Of a stretch of DNA of 64,000 nt, positions 49,123 to 58,426 are shown piece after piece (the first letter of the stretch is position 1; each line of letters starts with the position of its first letter). Made by a program: the position numbers and the translations under genes. The stretch is from Streptococcus ovis DSM 16829 (GTDB lineage: Bacteria; Bacillota; Bacilli; Lactobacillales; Streptococcaceae). Below the pieces are notes generated by a model. It had not been told where the DNA came from, did no database searches, and was given only the letters and a program-made list of their open reading frames with translations. Location: contig NZ_KB904583.1 in assembly GCF_000380125.1 (NCBI RefSeq), positions 62,001 to 126,000 on the forward strand. Reading direction: 5' to 3'.

Positions 49123-51765
49123 TTACTTGGCTTCGTACCAAGTCTGTCCTGCATTCTCATCTGCGATGAGGGGAACGGATAGGCTGATAGCCGTTTCCAT
49201 GGTCTCTTTAACCAAGGAACGAACAGCCTCTAGTTCATCATTTGGCACTTCTAAGACGATTTCATCGTGTACTTGGAGCAACATCCGTGTGCGGTAGCCT
49301 TTTGCTGTCAAGGCCTGATCCAGATTGATCATGGCTACTTTCAAGATATCTGCCGCAGAACCTTGAATCGGTGAGTTGATGGCTGTCCGCTCTGCGAAAT
49401 TGCGCACGTTGAAATTACGAGAATTGATATCTGGCAACTCGCGACGACGGTGGTAAATAGTCTCTACGTAACCTTTATCACGCGCCTCACGGACGATAGT
49501 TTCCATATATTGCTTGATGCCTGGGAAACGTTCAAAATAGGTGTCAATATACTGTTTGGCTGCCTTGCGTGTAATCCCCAAGTTATTGGCCAAACCGAAA
49601 TCTGAAATTCCATAGACGACACCGAAGTTAACGGCTTTGGCATTGCGACGGTCATTTGGTGTGACATCTTCCGCCTTATCAATGCCAAAGACCCGCATGG
49701 CTGTCGCCGTATGGATATCTTCCCCGTGCTCAAAAGCCGCAATCAGATGCTCATCCTGTGAGATATGGGCTAAAACCCGAAGCTCAATCTGCGAGTAATC
49801 CGATGCAAGGAAACACGCATCTTCCCATTCTGGGACGAAGGCCTTGCGAATCAAGCGCCCTTGTTCCAATCGAACAGGAATATTTTGTAAATTCGGATCG
49901 GCACTGGAGAGGCGACCTGTCTGCGTCAAGTCCTGTACATAGCGAGTGTGAATCTTGCCATCTTCCATAATGGCTTCCTGCAAGCCAATCACATAGGTCG
50001 ACTGGAGTTTACTGATTTGGCGATATTCCAAAATCTTCGACACAATCGGCGCAATTGGAGCTAGACGTTCCAAGACATCGACTGCCGTTGAATAACCCGT
50101 TTTGGTTTTCTTGGTAAATTCAAGTGGCAAGCTCATATCTTCAAAGAGAATGATTCCCAGCTGTTTTGGCGAATTGATATTGAACTCCTGCCCTGCCAAG
50201 TCATAGATTTCCTGTGTCAATTGGGCAATCAAGATGTCATTTTCAGCCTGCATTTCTTTCAGAGTAGCAGCTTCCACCTTGATGCCTGCAATCTCCATCT
50301 TTGCAAGGACATTGGCGAGAGGCAATTCCATGTCAAACAGCAAACTAGCTTGTTGATGAGCCTCTAACTGCTCCAACATAACGAATTCGGTATCCACCAA
50401 AACACGTACTTTCTTAGCCAAATGGGCAAATAGCACCTCGTCTTCTGGCAATGCCCGCTTGGCTCCCTTACCATATACCACTTCATCACTATCTAATCTC
50501 GTTTTTCCAAACAGTTGGGCAATGGTGTCTAAATCGTTATTTTCAACTGTCGATAGCAAATACTTGGCGAGGCGACTATCGAAGGCTGGGGCTTGCAACT
50601 CAAGACCTTGACGATGCAAGAGAACTTTTGTCCGCTTGAAATCATAAGTTTTAAGAGGTGTACGTGTGAGAAATTCACGGAATACAGGATTTTCTAACAG
50701 ATTTGGTCGGCCTACATAGATGGCTTTTTCGTCACCCCAAGCAAGACCTACAATATCCTCACGATGATAATTGTCACCTAACATTTCCACATAGAAGAAT
50801 TGTTGATCGTGGAGCATATCGGCTGTTACTTCCGTCACCACGGTAAAATCAAGCGGTGCTTCTTCAGTCTGTTCTATTTCTCCCATATCCAACTGAGCCC
50901 GTAATTGTTTGAAGCCCATTTCCTCATAAAAGGCTGCCAATACTGGTAAATCAGGCCCTTGGTAGACTATATCTTCCAAGCCAATTGCAATCGGTGCTTG
51001 GGTATCAATCGTAGCCAATGCCTTAGACAGGAAGGCATTTTCCTTATCCGCTATCAGATTTTCCTTCATTTTAGAGGCTTTGAGACTGTCTATCTGCTCG
51101 TAGAGATTTTCAATACTACCAAATTCATGCAGGAGTTTCAAACCAGTTTTTTCACCGATTTTGGTCACACCGGGAATATTATCTGACTTATCTCCCATCA
51201 GAGCCTTGAGATCGATAAATTGGGCTGGCGTAATCCCCATTTTCTCCATCAGGTAATCTGGGGTAAACTCCTCAAATTCAGCTACTCCTTTTTTGGAAAT
51301 TTCAACGACAGTATTGTCATCCGTCAGCTGAATCAAGTCCTTGTCCCCGCTGACAATGACTACATCATAGGGCACTTCTGTCCGCTCTGCCATCTTGTCC
51401 AAGGTTCCGATAATATCGTCTGCCTCGTACTGCTCTAGGTCGTAGTAGGCAATGCCACGCGCAGCAAGCATTTCACGAATATAAGGAAACTGCTCCCGAA
51501 ATTCTTCTGGTGTCTTGGCGCGACCAGCCTTGTAATCCGCAAACATCTCTGTTCGAAAGGTGGTCTTTCCAGCGTCAAAAGCCACCAAAATATGAGTGGG
51601 CTGCACCCGCTCCATCAGATGATCCAGCATAAGATGGAAACCGTAAATGGCATTGGTATGCAGACCATTGCTATTTCTAAAACGGTCAATTTGATTATAG
51701 AGTGCAAAGAAAGCACGAAAGGCTACTGACGAGCCATCAATTAATAATAATTTGTTTTTTTCCAT
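49123..51765 (-). CDS. polA: DNA polymerase I
   Basis: An 880-residue Pol I. The 5' nuclease domain (about 1-290) shows LLIDGSSVAFRAF and VSGDKDLIQL. The middle 3'-5' exonuclease-like domain (about 315-480) reads FFYVEMLG where the DxE metal ligands should be, so proofreading is probably absent. The polymerase domain has SSADPNLQNIPVR, DYSQIELRVLAH near 657 and VHDEIVLEVP near 830. It acts in gap repair and Okazaki fragment processing. The start at 51765 gives MEKNKLLLIDG; upstream residues in frame are not typical. Confidence 0.96.
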   Translation of the reverse strand: MEKNKLLLIDGSSVAFRAFFALYNQIDRFRNSNGLHTNAIYGFHLMLDHLMERVQPTHILVAFDAGKTTFRTEMFADYKAGRAKTPEEFREQFPYIREMLAARGIAYYDLEQYEADDIIGTLDKMAERTEVPYDVVIVSGDKDLIQLTDDNTVVEISKKGVAEFEEFTPDYLMEKMGITPAQFIDLKALMGDKSDNIPGVTKIGEKTGLKLLHEFGSIENLYEQIDSLKASKMKENLIADKENAFLSKALATIDTQAPIAIGLEDIVYQGPDLPVLAAFYEEMGFKQLRAQLDMGEIEQTEEAPLDFTVVTEVTADMLHDQQFFYVEMLGDNYHREDIVGLAWGDEKAIYVGRPNLLENPVFREFLTRTPLKTYDFKRTKVLLHRQGLELQAPAFDSRLAKYLLSTVENNDLDTIAQLFGKTRLDSDEVVYGKGAKRALPEDEVLFAHLAKKVRVLVDTEFVMLEQLEAHQQASLLFDMELPLANVLAKMEIAGIKVEAATLKEMQAENDILIAQLTQEIYDLAGQEFNINSPKQLGIILFEDMSLPLEFTKKTKTGYSTAVDVLERLAPIAPIVSKILEYRQISKLQSTYVIGLQEAIMEDGKIHTRYVQDLTQTGRLSSADPNLQNIPVRLEQGRLIRKAFVPEWEDACFLASDYSQIELRVLAHISQDEHLIAAFEHGEDIHTATAMRVFGIDKAEDVTPNDRRNAKAVNFGVVYGISDFGLANNLGITRKAAKQYIDTYFERFPGIKQYMETIVREARDKGYVETIYHRRRELPDINSRNFNVRNFAERTAINSPIQGSAADILKVAMINLDQALTAKGYRTRMLLQVHDEIVLEVPNDELEAVRSLVKETMETAISLSVPLIADENAGQTWYEAK

Positions 51766-51822
51766 GCTTCTATTATAGCATATTTGCGAGGAATAACAGG
51801 CTCCACAATCTGCTAGATAGTG

Positions 51823-51848
51823 AAAAAGAAGCAACTCCCAGCTGCTTC
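51823..51848 (-). terminator. terminator after PAP2 gene
   Basis: GAAGCAGCT and AGTTGCTTC arms then TTTTTC on the minus strand. Confidence 0.7.
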
Positions 51849-51849
51849 C

Positions 51850-52353
51850 TTATAGGATACTATACAATATTCCTCCACAAACAAGGCCGATTACAAAGCC
51901 CACCAGCACATCCTTGGGATAGTGCATCCCTCCAAGGACGCGGCAAACCGCTAATAAGCCAGAAAGAAATAAGAGGATGATTCCCATCCAAAAATGGATA
52001 CCAAGAAAACACATGGCAATCATGGTCGCAGAAAATACATGGCGACTGGGCATGGATTGACCGACTGTGTCTTTGACAATAAGTGGCTCAATATCCCAAC
52101 TCTCGTAAGGTCGTGGCTGATTGATAAACTTGCGAATGAGGGTGACTAACAGAAAGGAAAAGCCTGGTATTAAAATATAAGGCAGGACTTTCTCCAGCCC
52201 ATCTTTCCAGAGTATAAAAAGTAACAAAGTTGGATAGAGGAGATACATGACTTTGGTGATAAAGGTATTACACAATGTTACAAAAGCCAGCTGCAAGGGA
52301 GACTGACGAATGCTGCGGGTCAAATTGGCATAAAAGGTACTGTAATCATTCAT
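51850..52353 (-). CDS. PAP2-family membrane phosphatase
   Basis: A 167-residue membrane protein with about five helices. The three phosphatase motifs are KFINQPRP near residue 74, PSRHVFSATM near 101 and RVLGGMHYPKDV near 138. It probably dephosphorylates undecaprenyl pyrophosphate or another lipid phosphate; BcrC-like recycling activity is possible. It overlaps the DUF2200 gene by 4 bases. Confidence 0.88.
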   Translation of the reverse strand: MNDYSTFYANLTRSIRQSPLQLAFVTLCNTFITKVMYLLYPTLLLFILWKDGLEKVLPYILIPGFSFLLVTLIRKFINQPRPYESWDIEPLIVKDTVGQSMPSRHVFSATMIAMCFLGIHFWMGIILLFLSGLLAVCRVLGGMHYPKDVLVGFVIGLVCGGILYSIL

Positions 52354-52706
52354 ACTTCATATTTCCCAATAATATCTTCCACTGTTTTGCCCTTAGCAAG
52401 CCAGTCTACTAACTTGTCCAACCGTCTGATTTCCTGCATAATCGGGTCTTCAATGGCCTCAATTTGCACGCCACAGATTTTACCAGTGATATTGGTCCGA
52501 TATGCTGTGTAGTGAGGGGCCTGCCTGAAAAAATCGCCATAGGTCAGCTCTGAAACAAAGAGACTTTCGATGTCCTCCACTGAATAACCCGTCAGCCAAC
52601 TGGTCACCTCCATGACCTCTTGCTTTGTTCTCCCTTTACGCTCTGCTTTACTGATTAAAGCCTGAAAGACGCTCTGAAAACTCATATTAAAAATCCTGTG
52701 ACTCAT
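52350..52706 (-). CDS. DUF2200 family protein
   Basis: A 118-residue protein starting MSHRIFNMSFQSVF. The segments RKGRTKQEVMEVTSWLTGY, FFRQAP and EIRRLDKLVDWLAKGK match the DUF2200 family, whose function is unknown. It is small, soluble and mostly helical. AAGGAG precedes the ATG at 52706; a longer frame starting at 52730 has no such site. It overlaps the PAP2 gene. Confidence 0.85.
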   Translation of the reverse strand: MSHRIFNMSFQSVFQALISKAERKGRTKQEVMEVTSWLTGYSVEDIESLFVSELTYGDFFRQAPHYTAYRTNITGKICGVQIEAIEDPIMQEIRRLDKLVDWLAKGKTVEDIIGKYEV

Positions 52707-52753
52707 CCGCTCTCCTTTTCCTCTTTTCATTATACCATAAAAAGGCTACTGTC

Positions 52754-53482
52754 TTAGTAGCCAAAGATGAGGTAACGAATCAAAAAAAGTGCTGTTAGGT
52801 GAACGGGATAAAAGAGATAGAATCCCCATTTTACCCATGTCGGTGAATAGCCACGTTCGCCATTATAGCTTTGCAGAATAGGAACCACCAGGAGTAGACC
52901 AAAGCTGCTCAACCAGTTGATAAACGATGGCGACCAAGGAATCAGTTTACCAGGAAAGGTCAACAATAGCATCACCAAAGTCATTCTGACAAGAATAGTG
53001 CGAGGTACATCCGATTGCCCTCTCATCTTGTAATAACTAAAAATAATTGGTATTCCAAAGACATTCCAGTCTGACTGGATCGTTAGGAGAATGAATAAAC
53101 AGGCCAGTAAAAATTGAACCCAATCATCTGAAAACTGCTCGCACAATTGCAACAAAACCAACCCCATCATCAAAGTAAAGAAGATATTGTTGACAGGATT
53201 GATAAAAGAGGCGCCAACATCAAAAATAACATGAAAGGGAAGAATAGAAATCAGCCAGAAAATCGCCATCCGTCCAATATATTTCATACGATTCCGAGTG
53301 TAGAAAAATCCCTCCACCAAAAGATAAGCCATAACAGGAAATGTAATGAGTCCAATGGCCAGATAGAGAAATTGCCACAAGGGAGGATTCCACTCTAGCT
53401 CAAAAGCATGGCCCACATGGTTGATAAACATAGCAACAATAGCAATTCCTTTCAAATGAAAGGCAGCCAATTTTTTCATCAT
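52754..53482 (-). CDS. TraX-family membrane protein
   Basis: A 242-residue protein with about seven to eight membrane segments. KGIAIVAMFINHVGHAFE at the start, and PVMAYLLVEGFFYTRNRMKY near 55, match the TraX family, named after the F-pilin acetyltransferase and related to acyltransferases. In streptococci it is chromosomal and its substrate is unknown; acetylation of a surface polymer is conceivable. Two adjacent ATGs (53482, 53479) are possible starts. Confidence 0.82.
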   Translation of the reverse strand: MMKKLAAFHLKGIAIVAMFINHVGHAFELEWNPPLWQFLYLAIGLITFPVMAYLLVEGFFYTRNRMKYIGRMAIFWLISILPFHVIFDVGASFINPVNNIFFTLMMGLVLLQLCEQFSDDWVQFLLACLFILLTIQSDWNVFGIPIIFSYYKMRGQSDVPRTILVRMTLVMLLLTFPGKLIPWSPSFINWLSSFGLLLVVPILQSYNGERGYSPTWVKWGFYLFYPVHLTALFLIRYLIFGY

Positions 53483-53551
53483 TTCTTCTCTTTCTGCACA
53501 CATTTATTAACAAGTTTAGCCAATGACGAGCAAAAATGCAAGAAAAATAAA

Positions 53552-53581
53552 ACAGTAGGTTGAGTATATTCAACCTACTGT
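53552..53581 (-). terminator. terminator after ABC permease
   Basis: Perfect 12-base arms ACAGTAGGTTGA and complement, 6-base loop, then TTTATTTTT on the minus strand. Confidence 0.9.
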
Positions 53582-53589
53582 AAATATCA

Positions 53590-56500
53590 TTACTCCACTG
53601 ATTTCAAAGCTTCTAGCATATCCACACGACGAAGTTTGGCATTCACCCACCAACCTAAGACAGCTAAAATACCAACAATGGCAAGGATGGGAATCAGGTA
53701 AACTTCTATTGCGACATCTGGATTGAACATAATAGCTGCTGAGCCAATCAGACCTAGAATCACCTTATGAATATAGAAGCCAGCTGTCAAGCCAACCAAA
53801 ATCCCAACGATAGACAAAACAATGGTCTCACGATAAATGTAGAGGGTAACTTCCCGATTATGAAAACCAAGCACTTTTATCGTAGAGAGCTCTCGAATCC
53901 GCTCTGCAACGTTAATATTTGTCAGATTGTAGAGAATGACAATGCCCAGCAACACCGACAAAACAATCAAGATAATCATGACTGTCTGCAAGGAACTGGC
54001 TACCGTTTCAATGGCAGAAATGAGTGCTGTATTTTGCGCCACTGCAGACACACCGTCTAAAGCTAGAAAGTCCGCTGCCACTTCTTCCACTTGATGCGTA
54101 GATGCGTCTGATAAAATGGCTAGGTAAGTATTATTATGCGGTGACTTACCAGTTAGCTTCTCATAATAAACAGGCGTCATGTAAAGGAAATGTCCTGCAT
54201 ACATCTCAGAAATCCCTGAGACCGTTACTTGGACTTTTTCCCCTTCTAGGGTCAGCGGAATCTTCTCACCTATTTTGACATTATAGAGACTGGCTAGTTT
54301 CTCGGTAAGAATCACACCCTGATTTGTGAGATGTAAATCCTTTCCTTTTCGCTCGCGCAAGTGCACAAAGTCTGGGATAGCATCCGAATCGACCACCATC
54401 ACATTCAGATTTTGTGGTTCTTCTGTTCCTAAAATGGTTTCAGTCAAACCAGTATAATACATAAAGAGTTTTTCCACAATCTGATCCGACTGGATACGTT
54501 CAAGGAGCTCTGCTTTTTCATCAGCAGAAGCTTCTTCTTTTTCAACCACCATCATATCATATTGGATAACTTCGCCAAATTGGGTATCAGCAATACCTGA
54601 AATCGAAGACTGAATCCCTAAGCCAGCAAAGAGTAGGGATACAGATCCTGCTACACCAAAAATGGTCATCAACATTCGTTGTTTGTAGCGAAAAATATTG
54701 CGCGCTGTAACTTTATGGGTAAAGCTCAGACGCTTCCAAATAAAAGCCATTCGCTCAAGTAAAATGGTAGAACCTGATACAGGCGGTTTCCCTTGTAGAA
54801 GTTGTGAGGGTTCTTCCTGTAAGGCTCTCTTCGCCACCAGATAAGCAGGTAGTACTGCTGATACAAATGCTAAAAGAAGGGCTAATAAGGTCCATGACCA
54901 ATAAAAATAGAGACGCGAAGAACCAATGACCGTTGTACCTGTAATAATATCGCCAATAACTGGTGAAAGGACCAAATTGCCAATCAGTAGACCTGCTAAC
55001 GTACCTAGAAGACTAGCAAACAGACCATAGAGAACAAATTTAGCAATGATTTGCCCCTTCGTGTAACCTAAAGCGCGTAATATTCCTGTATTTGTCCGTT
55101 CTTCATCTACAAAACGCGTCATAGTCGTAAAAGTTACCATCGCCGCAACAACATAGAGGACCACTGGAAAAATATTTCCTACAGCAGAAATACTGGTCGT
55201 TGCTCCGCGATAGTTTTCATATCCCGAGCTACTTGGAAAAGTTGAACGAGTATAGACTGTATAGATAGGTTGCTCCAATTTGTCTACTTCTTGTTGTGCC
55301 TTTTGTAACTCTTGCTTTCCTTTTCGGATATCATTTTGAGCCTTGGATTGTTTCTCTTCGAAATCCGCTTTATTCCGATTGAGTTCTGCTTGAGCTTCTT
55401 GCAATCGTGCTTCTTGTAGCTGGATTTCTGCTCTGCCATTTTCTAACTGCGTGAGACCTGAATGATATTGCGCCAATCCAGTATCATATTGGTTTTTTCC
55501 TTCCTGGTATCGCGCCAAGCCTGTCTGATATTGAGTGAGGGCTTCATTGAACTGTGCTAGTCCTGATTCATACTGCCGACGCCCAGATTCATATTGGGAC
55601 TGTTGACCTTCATACAACGTTCGTGCTTCTTGGTATTGGTAAAAACCTTTGTTATATGCTTCTTCAGCAGCAGTCAAGTTAGCATCTTGTTTCGCCAATT
55701 GGCTTTGTAGCGCTAAAATAGCAGAATCCGTAGTGGGATCAATACCAGCAGCCACCAAATCATCGATTTGTTTTTGCAATTGCTCTTTTGCTTGCGCCCA
55801 CTGATGTCGCCCAGTCTGTATATGTGACGCACTTGCAGATAATTGACTGTTCTGTTCATCCAAAGCGGCTTTAGCCATAGCTAACTGATGGGCAGCAGTA
55901 TCTAGTTGTGTTTTATTCTTATCTAATTCCACTTTACTGGCGTCTAGTTGTACTTTTGCAGTTGTTAATTGTTGGCCCGTTTGAGCTAACTGCGCCTTTG
56001 CACTTTCCAATTCTCTCCATGATTGAGCCAAGGTCGCTTCACTTGCTGAAAGTTGTGCCCTCCCGTTTGCCAGCTGGTTTTGACCATCTGCTAACTGCTT
56101 TTCGCCTTCTTGGAGTTTCTGAGCCCCTTCGTCTAATTTTCGCTCGACCTCAGCAATTTCATCTTGACCAGATTTCAATTTTTTCTTTGCTTCTGCTTTT
56201 AAGACAGACAATCTTTCCTTGCCATTATCCGCTAACAATACTTCTAGTTCTTTTTGATGAACCTCAATAGCATCCAAATATGCTTCTGAATGATAGGCAA
56301 GCTTTGCAGTATCTTGATAACGAAGACGCGCCATCATATATACATCTGAGTCAAAACTCTCGGGCACTGTTACTCCGTAACCATACAGATTGCCAGTTCC
56401 TTTTGTTGTTCCGCCCATCGATTTTTGGTCCCAAATTTCCGATGAATGCACGAAGCCTGTCACTCTGTATTTTTTCTGGATGAGTGGACTTTCTTTTTCT

Positions 56501-56943
56501 AAGTCCAATTGGATCCAGTCGCCAATCTGATATTCGCCTTTTAATCTTTCAATCAGTGCAATATCATCTGTTTTTTTCGGCATCTGCCCTGAAACCAGTT
56601 CAAACTGTGAAATCGTATCTGTCTGAGAAAAAATACGCAAAGCCTTGTAGCTATCTGCTATTATCTCATCAGTCATATAGCCAAATTCTACCTTGGCACC
56701 ATTGACAGTCGATAACTCTTCCACATCTTCCTGACTAAGACCGTAATCAGCCATAACAGCAACATCCATCATCTTAAAACGATCAATATAGGTCTGAGCG
56801 GTTCGTTCCATGTTGGGTTGCGTTACTTTGAGTCCGACCAAGGCAATCGAACCAATCATCATTAGACTAAAAATCGAAAAGAAGCGCCCTTTGGATTTAG
56901 CAATAGACCGTCCAATGTCTTTCCAATAGATTCTCTTTTTCAT
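53590..56943 (-). CDS. large FtsX/MacB-type ABC exporter permease with coiled coil
   Basis: A 1117-residue permease with an N-terminal membrane helix, two FtsX domains and four helices typical of the MacB/LolE group (helices near 590-730 and 1010-1110). Between residues about 240 and 565 lies a very long coiled coil built from repeated short units such as QYESGLAQ, QYQTGLAR, QYDTGLAQ and QYHSGLTQ. The coil would project outside the membrane. With the ATPase upstream it should act as a tripartite-like mechanical exporter or release substrates to the outside; substrate unknown. The ATG at 56943 follows GAGGTG. Confidence 0.9.
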   Translation of the reverse strand: MKKRIYWKDIGRSIAKSKGRFFSIFSLMMIGSIALVGLKVTQPNMERTAQTYIDRFKMMDVAVMADYGLSQEDVEELSTVNGAKVEFGYMTDEIIADSYKALRIFSQTDTISQFELVSGQMPKKTDDIALIERLKGEYQIGDWIQLDLEKESPLIQKKYRVTGFVHSSEIWDQKSMGGTTKGTGNLYGYGVTVPESFDSDVYMMARLRYQDTAKLAYHSEAYLDAIEVHQKELEVLLADNGKERLSVLKAEAKKKLKSGQDEIAEVERKLDEGAQKLQEGEKQLADGQNQLANGRAQLSASEATLAQSWRELESAKAQLAQTGQQLTTAKVQLDASKVELDKNKTQLDTAAHQLAMAKAALDEQNSQLSASASHIQTGRHQWAQAKEQLQKQIDDLVAAGIDPTTDSAILALQSQLAKQDANLTAAEEAYNKGFYQYQEARTLYEGQQSQYESGRRQYESGLAQFNEALTQYQTGLARYQEGKNQYDTGLAQYHSGLTQLENGRAEIQLQEARLQEAQAELNRNKADFEEKQSKAQNDIRKGKQELQKAQQEVDKLEQPIYTVYTRSTFPSSSGYENYRGATTSISAVGNIFPVVLYVVAAMVTFTTMTRFVDEERTNTGILRALGYTKGQIIAKFVLYGLFASLLGTLAGLLIGNLVLSPVIGDIITGTTVIGSSRLYFYWSWTLLALLLAFVSAVLPAYLVAKRALQEEPSQLLQGKPPVSGSTILLERMAFIWKRLSFTHKVTARNIFRYKQRMLMTIFGVAGSVSLLFAGLGIQSSISGIADTQFGEVIQYDMMVVEKEEASADEKAELLERIQSDQIVEKLFMYYTGLTETILGTEEPQNLNVMVVDSDAIPDFVHLRERKGKDLHLTNQGVILTEKLASLYNVKIGEKIPLTLEGEKVQVTVSGISEMYAGHFLYMTPVYYEKLTGKSPHNNTYLAILSDASTHQVEEVAADFLALDGVSAVAQNTALISAIETVASSLQTVMIILIVLSVLLGIVILYNLTNINVAERIRELSTIKVLGFHNREVTLYIYRETIVLSIVGILVGLTAGFYIHKVILGLIGSAAIMFNPDVAIEVYLIPILAIVGILAVLGWWVNAKLRRVDMLEALKSVE

Positions 56944-56951
56944 AGTCACCT

Positions 56952-57653
56952 CTAATATTCCAAAGTTGCAATATCTTGCGGTTGTTCATTCATATGAACC
57001 GACTGAACCGTTGCATCACGCATATGAATCACACGGTCTGCAATCGGGGCCAGAGCTGAATTATGGGTGACAATAATGACCGTCGCTCCTTGATGACGGG
57101 ACATATCCTGTAAAATCTGCAAAATTTGTTTCCCAGTCTGATAATCCAAAGCTCCAGTTGGCTCATCACAAAGTAGCAGTTTCGGATTTTTAGCGACAGC
57201 ACGCGCAATCGACACCCGTTGCTGCTCCCCACCTGACAATTGTGCTGGAAAATGGTTGAGACGATTGCCTAGCCCGACTTCTGTCAGCACCTTCACAGGA
57301 TCAGACGCATCTTTCACAATCTCAGCAGCCAGTTCTACATTTTCCTTTGCCGTCAAATTCGCTACTAAATTATAAAATTGGAAAACAAAACCGACATCGT
57401 CACGGCGATAGTTGGTCCGCTGATGAGAAGTGAACTGGGCAATATCCACCCCATCAATCACAACTTCTCCTTCGTCATTGGTATCCATTCCACCCAGGAT
57501 ATTCAGAAGTGTCGATTTCCCAGCTCCTGATGACCCTAGGATAATGACCAATTCTCCCTTCTCAATTGCAAAATTCACATCATGATTAGCAGCAATGCGA
57601 TTTTCTCCGGTCCCATAATACTTAGAAGAATGTTTCACTTCAATATAAGCCAT
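56952..57653 (-). CDS. ABC transporter ATP-binding protein (MacB/LolD type)
   Basis: A 233-residue ATPase. Walker [10 protein letters not shown] is near residue 38, the signature [14 protein letters not shown] near 140, Walker [13 protein letters not shown] near 160. The ATPase half of the exporter, 8 bases upstream of the large permease. The start at 57653 gives [14 protein letters not shown] and has GAGAGAGG upstream. Confidence 0.93.
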   Translation of the reverse strand: MAYIEVKHSSKYYGTGENRIAANHDVNFAIEKGELVIILGSSGAGKSTLLNILGGMDTNDEGEVVIDGVDIAQFTSHQRTNYRRDDVGFVFQFYNLVANLTAKENVELAAEIVKDASDPVKVLTEVGLGNRLNHFPAQLSGGEQQRVSIARAVAKNPKLLLCDEPTGALDYQTGKQILQILQDMSRHQGATVIIVTHNSALAPIADRVIHMRDATVQSVHMNEQPQDIATLEY

Positions 57654-57744
57654 AAACCTCTCTCTTTCTGTCATATAGCCCCTGTTCAGCACTCTTAAAA
57701 GAACAGAATCTAACCTATTTTTCTCAACAAATGAACATAGTAGT

Positions 57745-57773
57745 ATTGTAATCCAATTCAAGGGAAAACTCAA
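57745..57773 (-). promoter_or_regulatory. promoter of ABC exporter
   Basis: TTGAGT, 17-base spacer, TACAAT on the minus strand, about 90 bases before the ATPase start. Confidence 0.6.
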
Positions 57774-57793
57774 AGAAAAGTCATTTTTATCAC

Positions 57794-57832
57794 CAAAAAA
57801 ACGAGACGAATGATGATACTCCTTCTCGTTTT
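57794..57832 (-). terminator. terminator after tpx
   Basis: ACGAGA and TCTCGT arms with a long loop, then TTTTTTT on the minus strand. Confidence 0.6.
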
Positions 57833-57861
57833 CATTTTGATGATTCTACTGATAGCCCCTT

Positions 57862-58344
57862 CTATCGAACGGCGGTAATCGCTGCTTCATAATCTGGATG
57901 TGCATTGACATTTTCCAGGTATTCGACATAAGTAATACGGTTCTCCTCATCAAGAACAAAGACCGCACGCGCAAGGAGATTCCATTCTTCCATCAAAAGA
58001 CCATAGGCTTTTCCAAAAGAATGATCATAGTAATCAGACAAAGTCACAGCGTCGTCCAATCCTTCTGCACCACACCAACGTGCTTGCGCAAAGGGCAAAT
58101 CGCAAGAAACTGTAATGACGACTGTGTTGTCCATCTCTGCCAACTCTTGATTGAAACGACGAGTCTGTGTCGAACAGATTCCGGTATCAATAGATGGTAC
58201 TACACTAATCACTTTTTTCCCTGTAAAATCAGACAAAGATTTTTTCTCTAAATCAGCCCCCATCAAGGTAAAGGCTGGGGCAATCTCTCCGACTTGAGGC
58301 TTAGTCCCAAGCAAGGTTACTTCTTCTCCAATAAAGGTTGTCAT
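57862..58344 (-). CDS. tpx: thiol peroxidase
   Basis: A 160-residue atypical 2-Cys peroxiredoxin. The peroxidatic cysteine is in [14 protein letters not shown] near residue 58 and the resolving cysteine in [13 protein letters not shown] near 91. It reduces peroxides with thioredoxin. It is probably monocistronic between the copA and its own terminator. Confidence 0.95.
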   Translation of the reverse strand: MTTFIGEEVTLLGTKPQVGEIAPAFTLMGADLEKKSLSDFTGKKVISVVPSIDTGICSTQTRRFNQELAEMDNTVVITVSCDLPFAQARWCGAEGLDDAVTLSDYYDHSFGKAYGLLMEEWNLLARAVFVLDEENRITYVEYLENVNAHPDYEAAITAVR

Positions 58345-58392
58345 GGCAATTCTCCTTAATCTTTTCTACCATCATTGTAAGGATTTTCAACC

Positions 58393-58421
58393 AAAAATAC
58401 CAATCATTTGATTGGTATTTT
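58393..58421 (-). terminator. terminator after copA
   Basis: AAAATACCAATC and GATTGGTATTTT arms with a 4-base loop and T run, 5 bases past the copA stop. Confidence 0.9.
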
Positions 58422-58426
58422 GAGGC

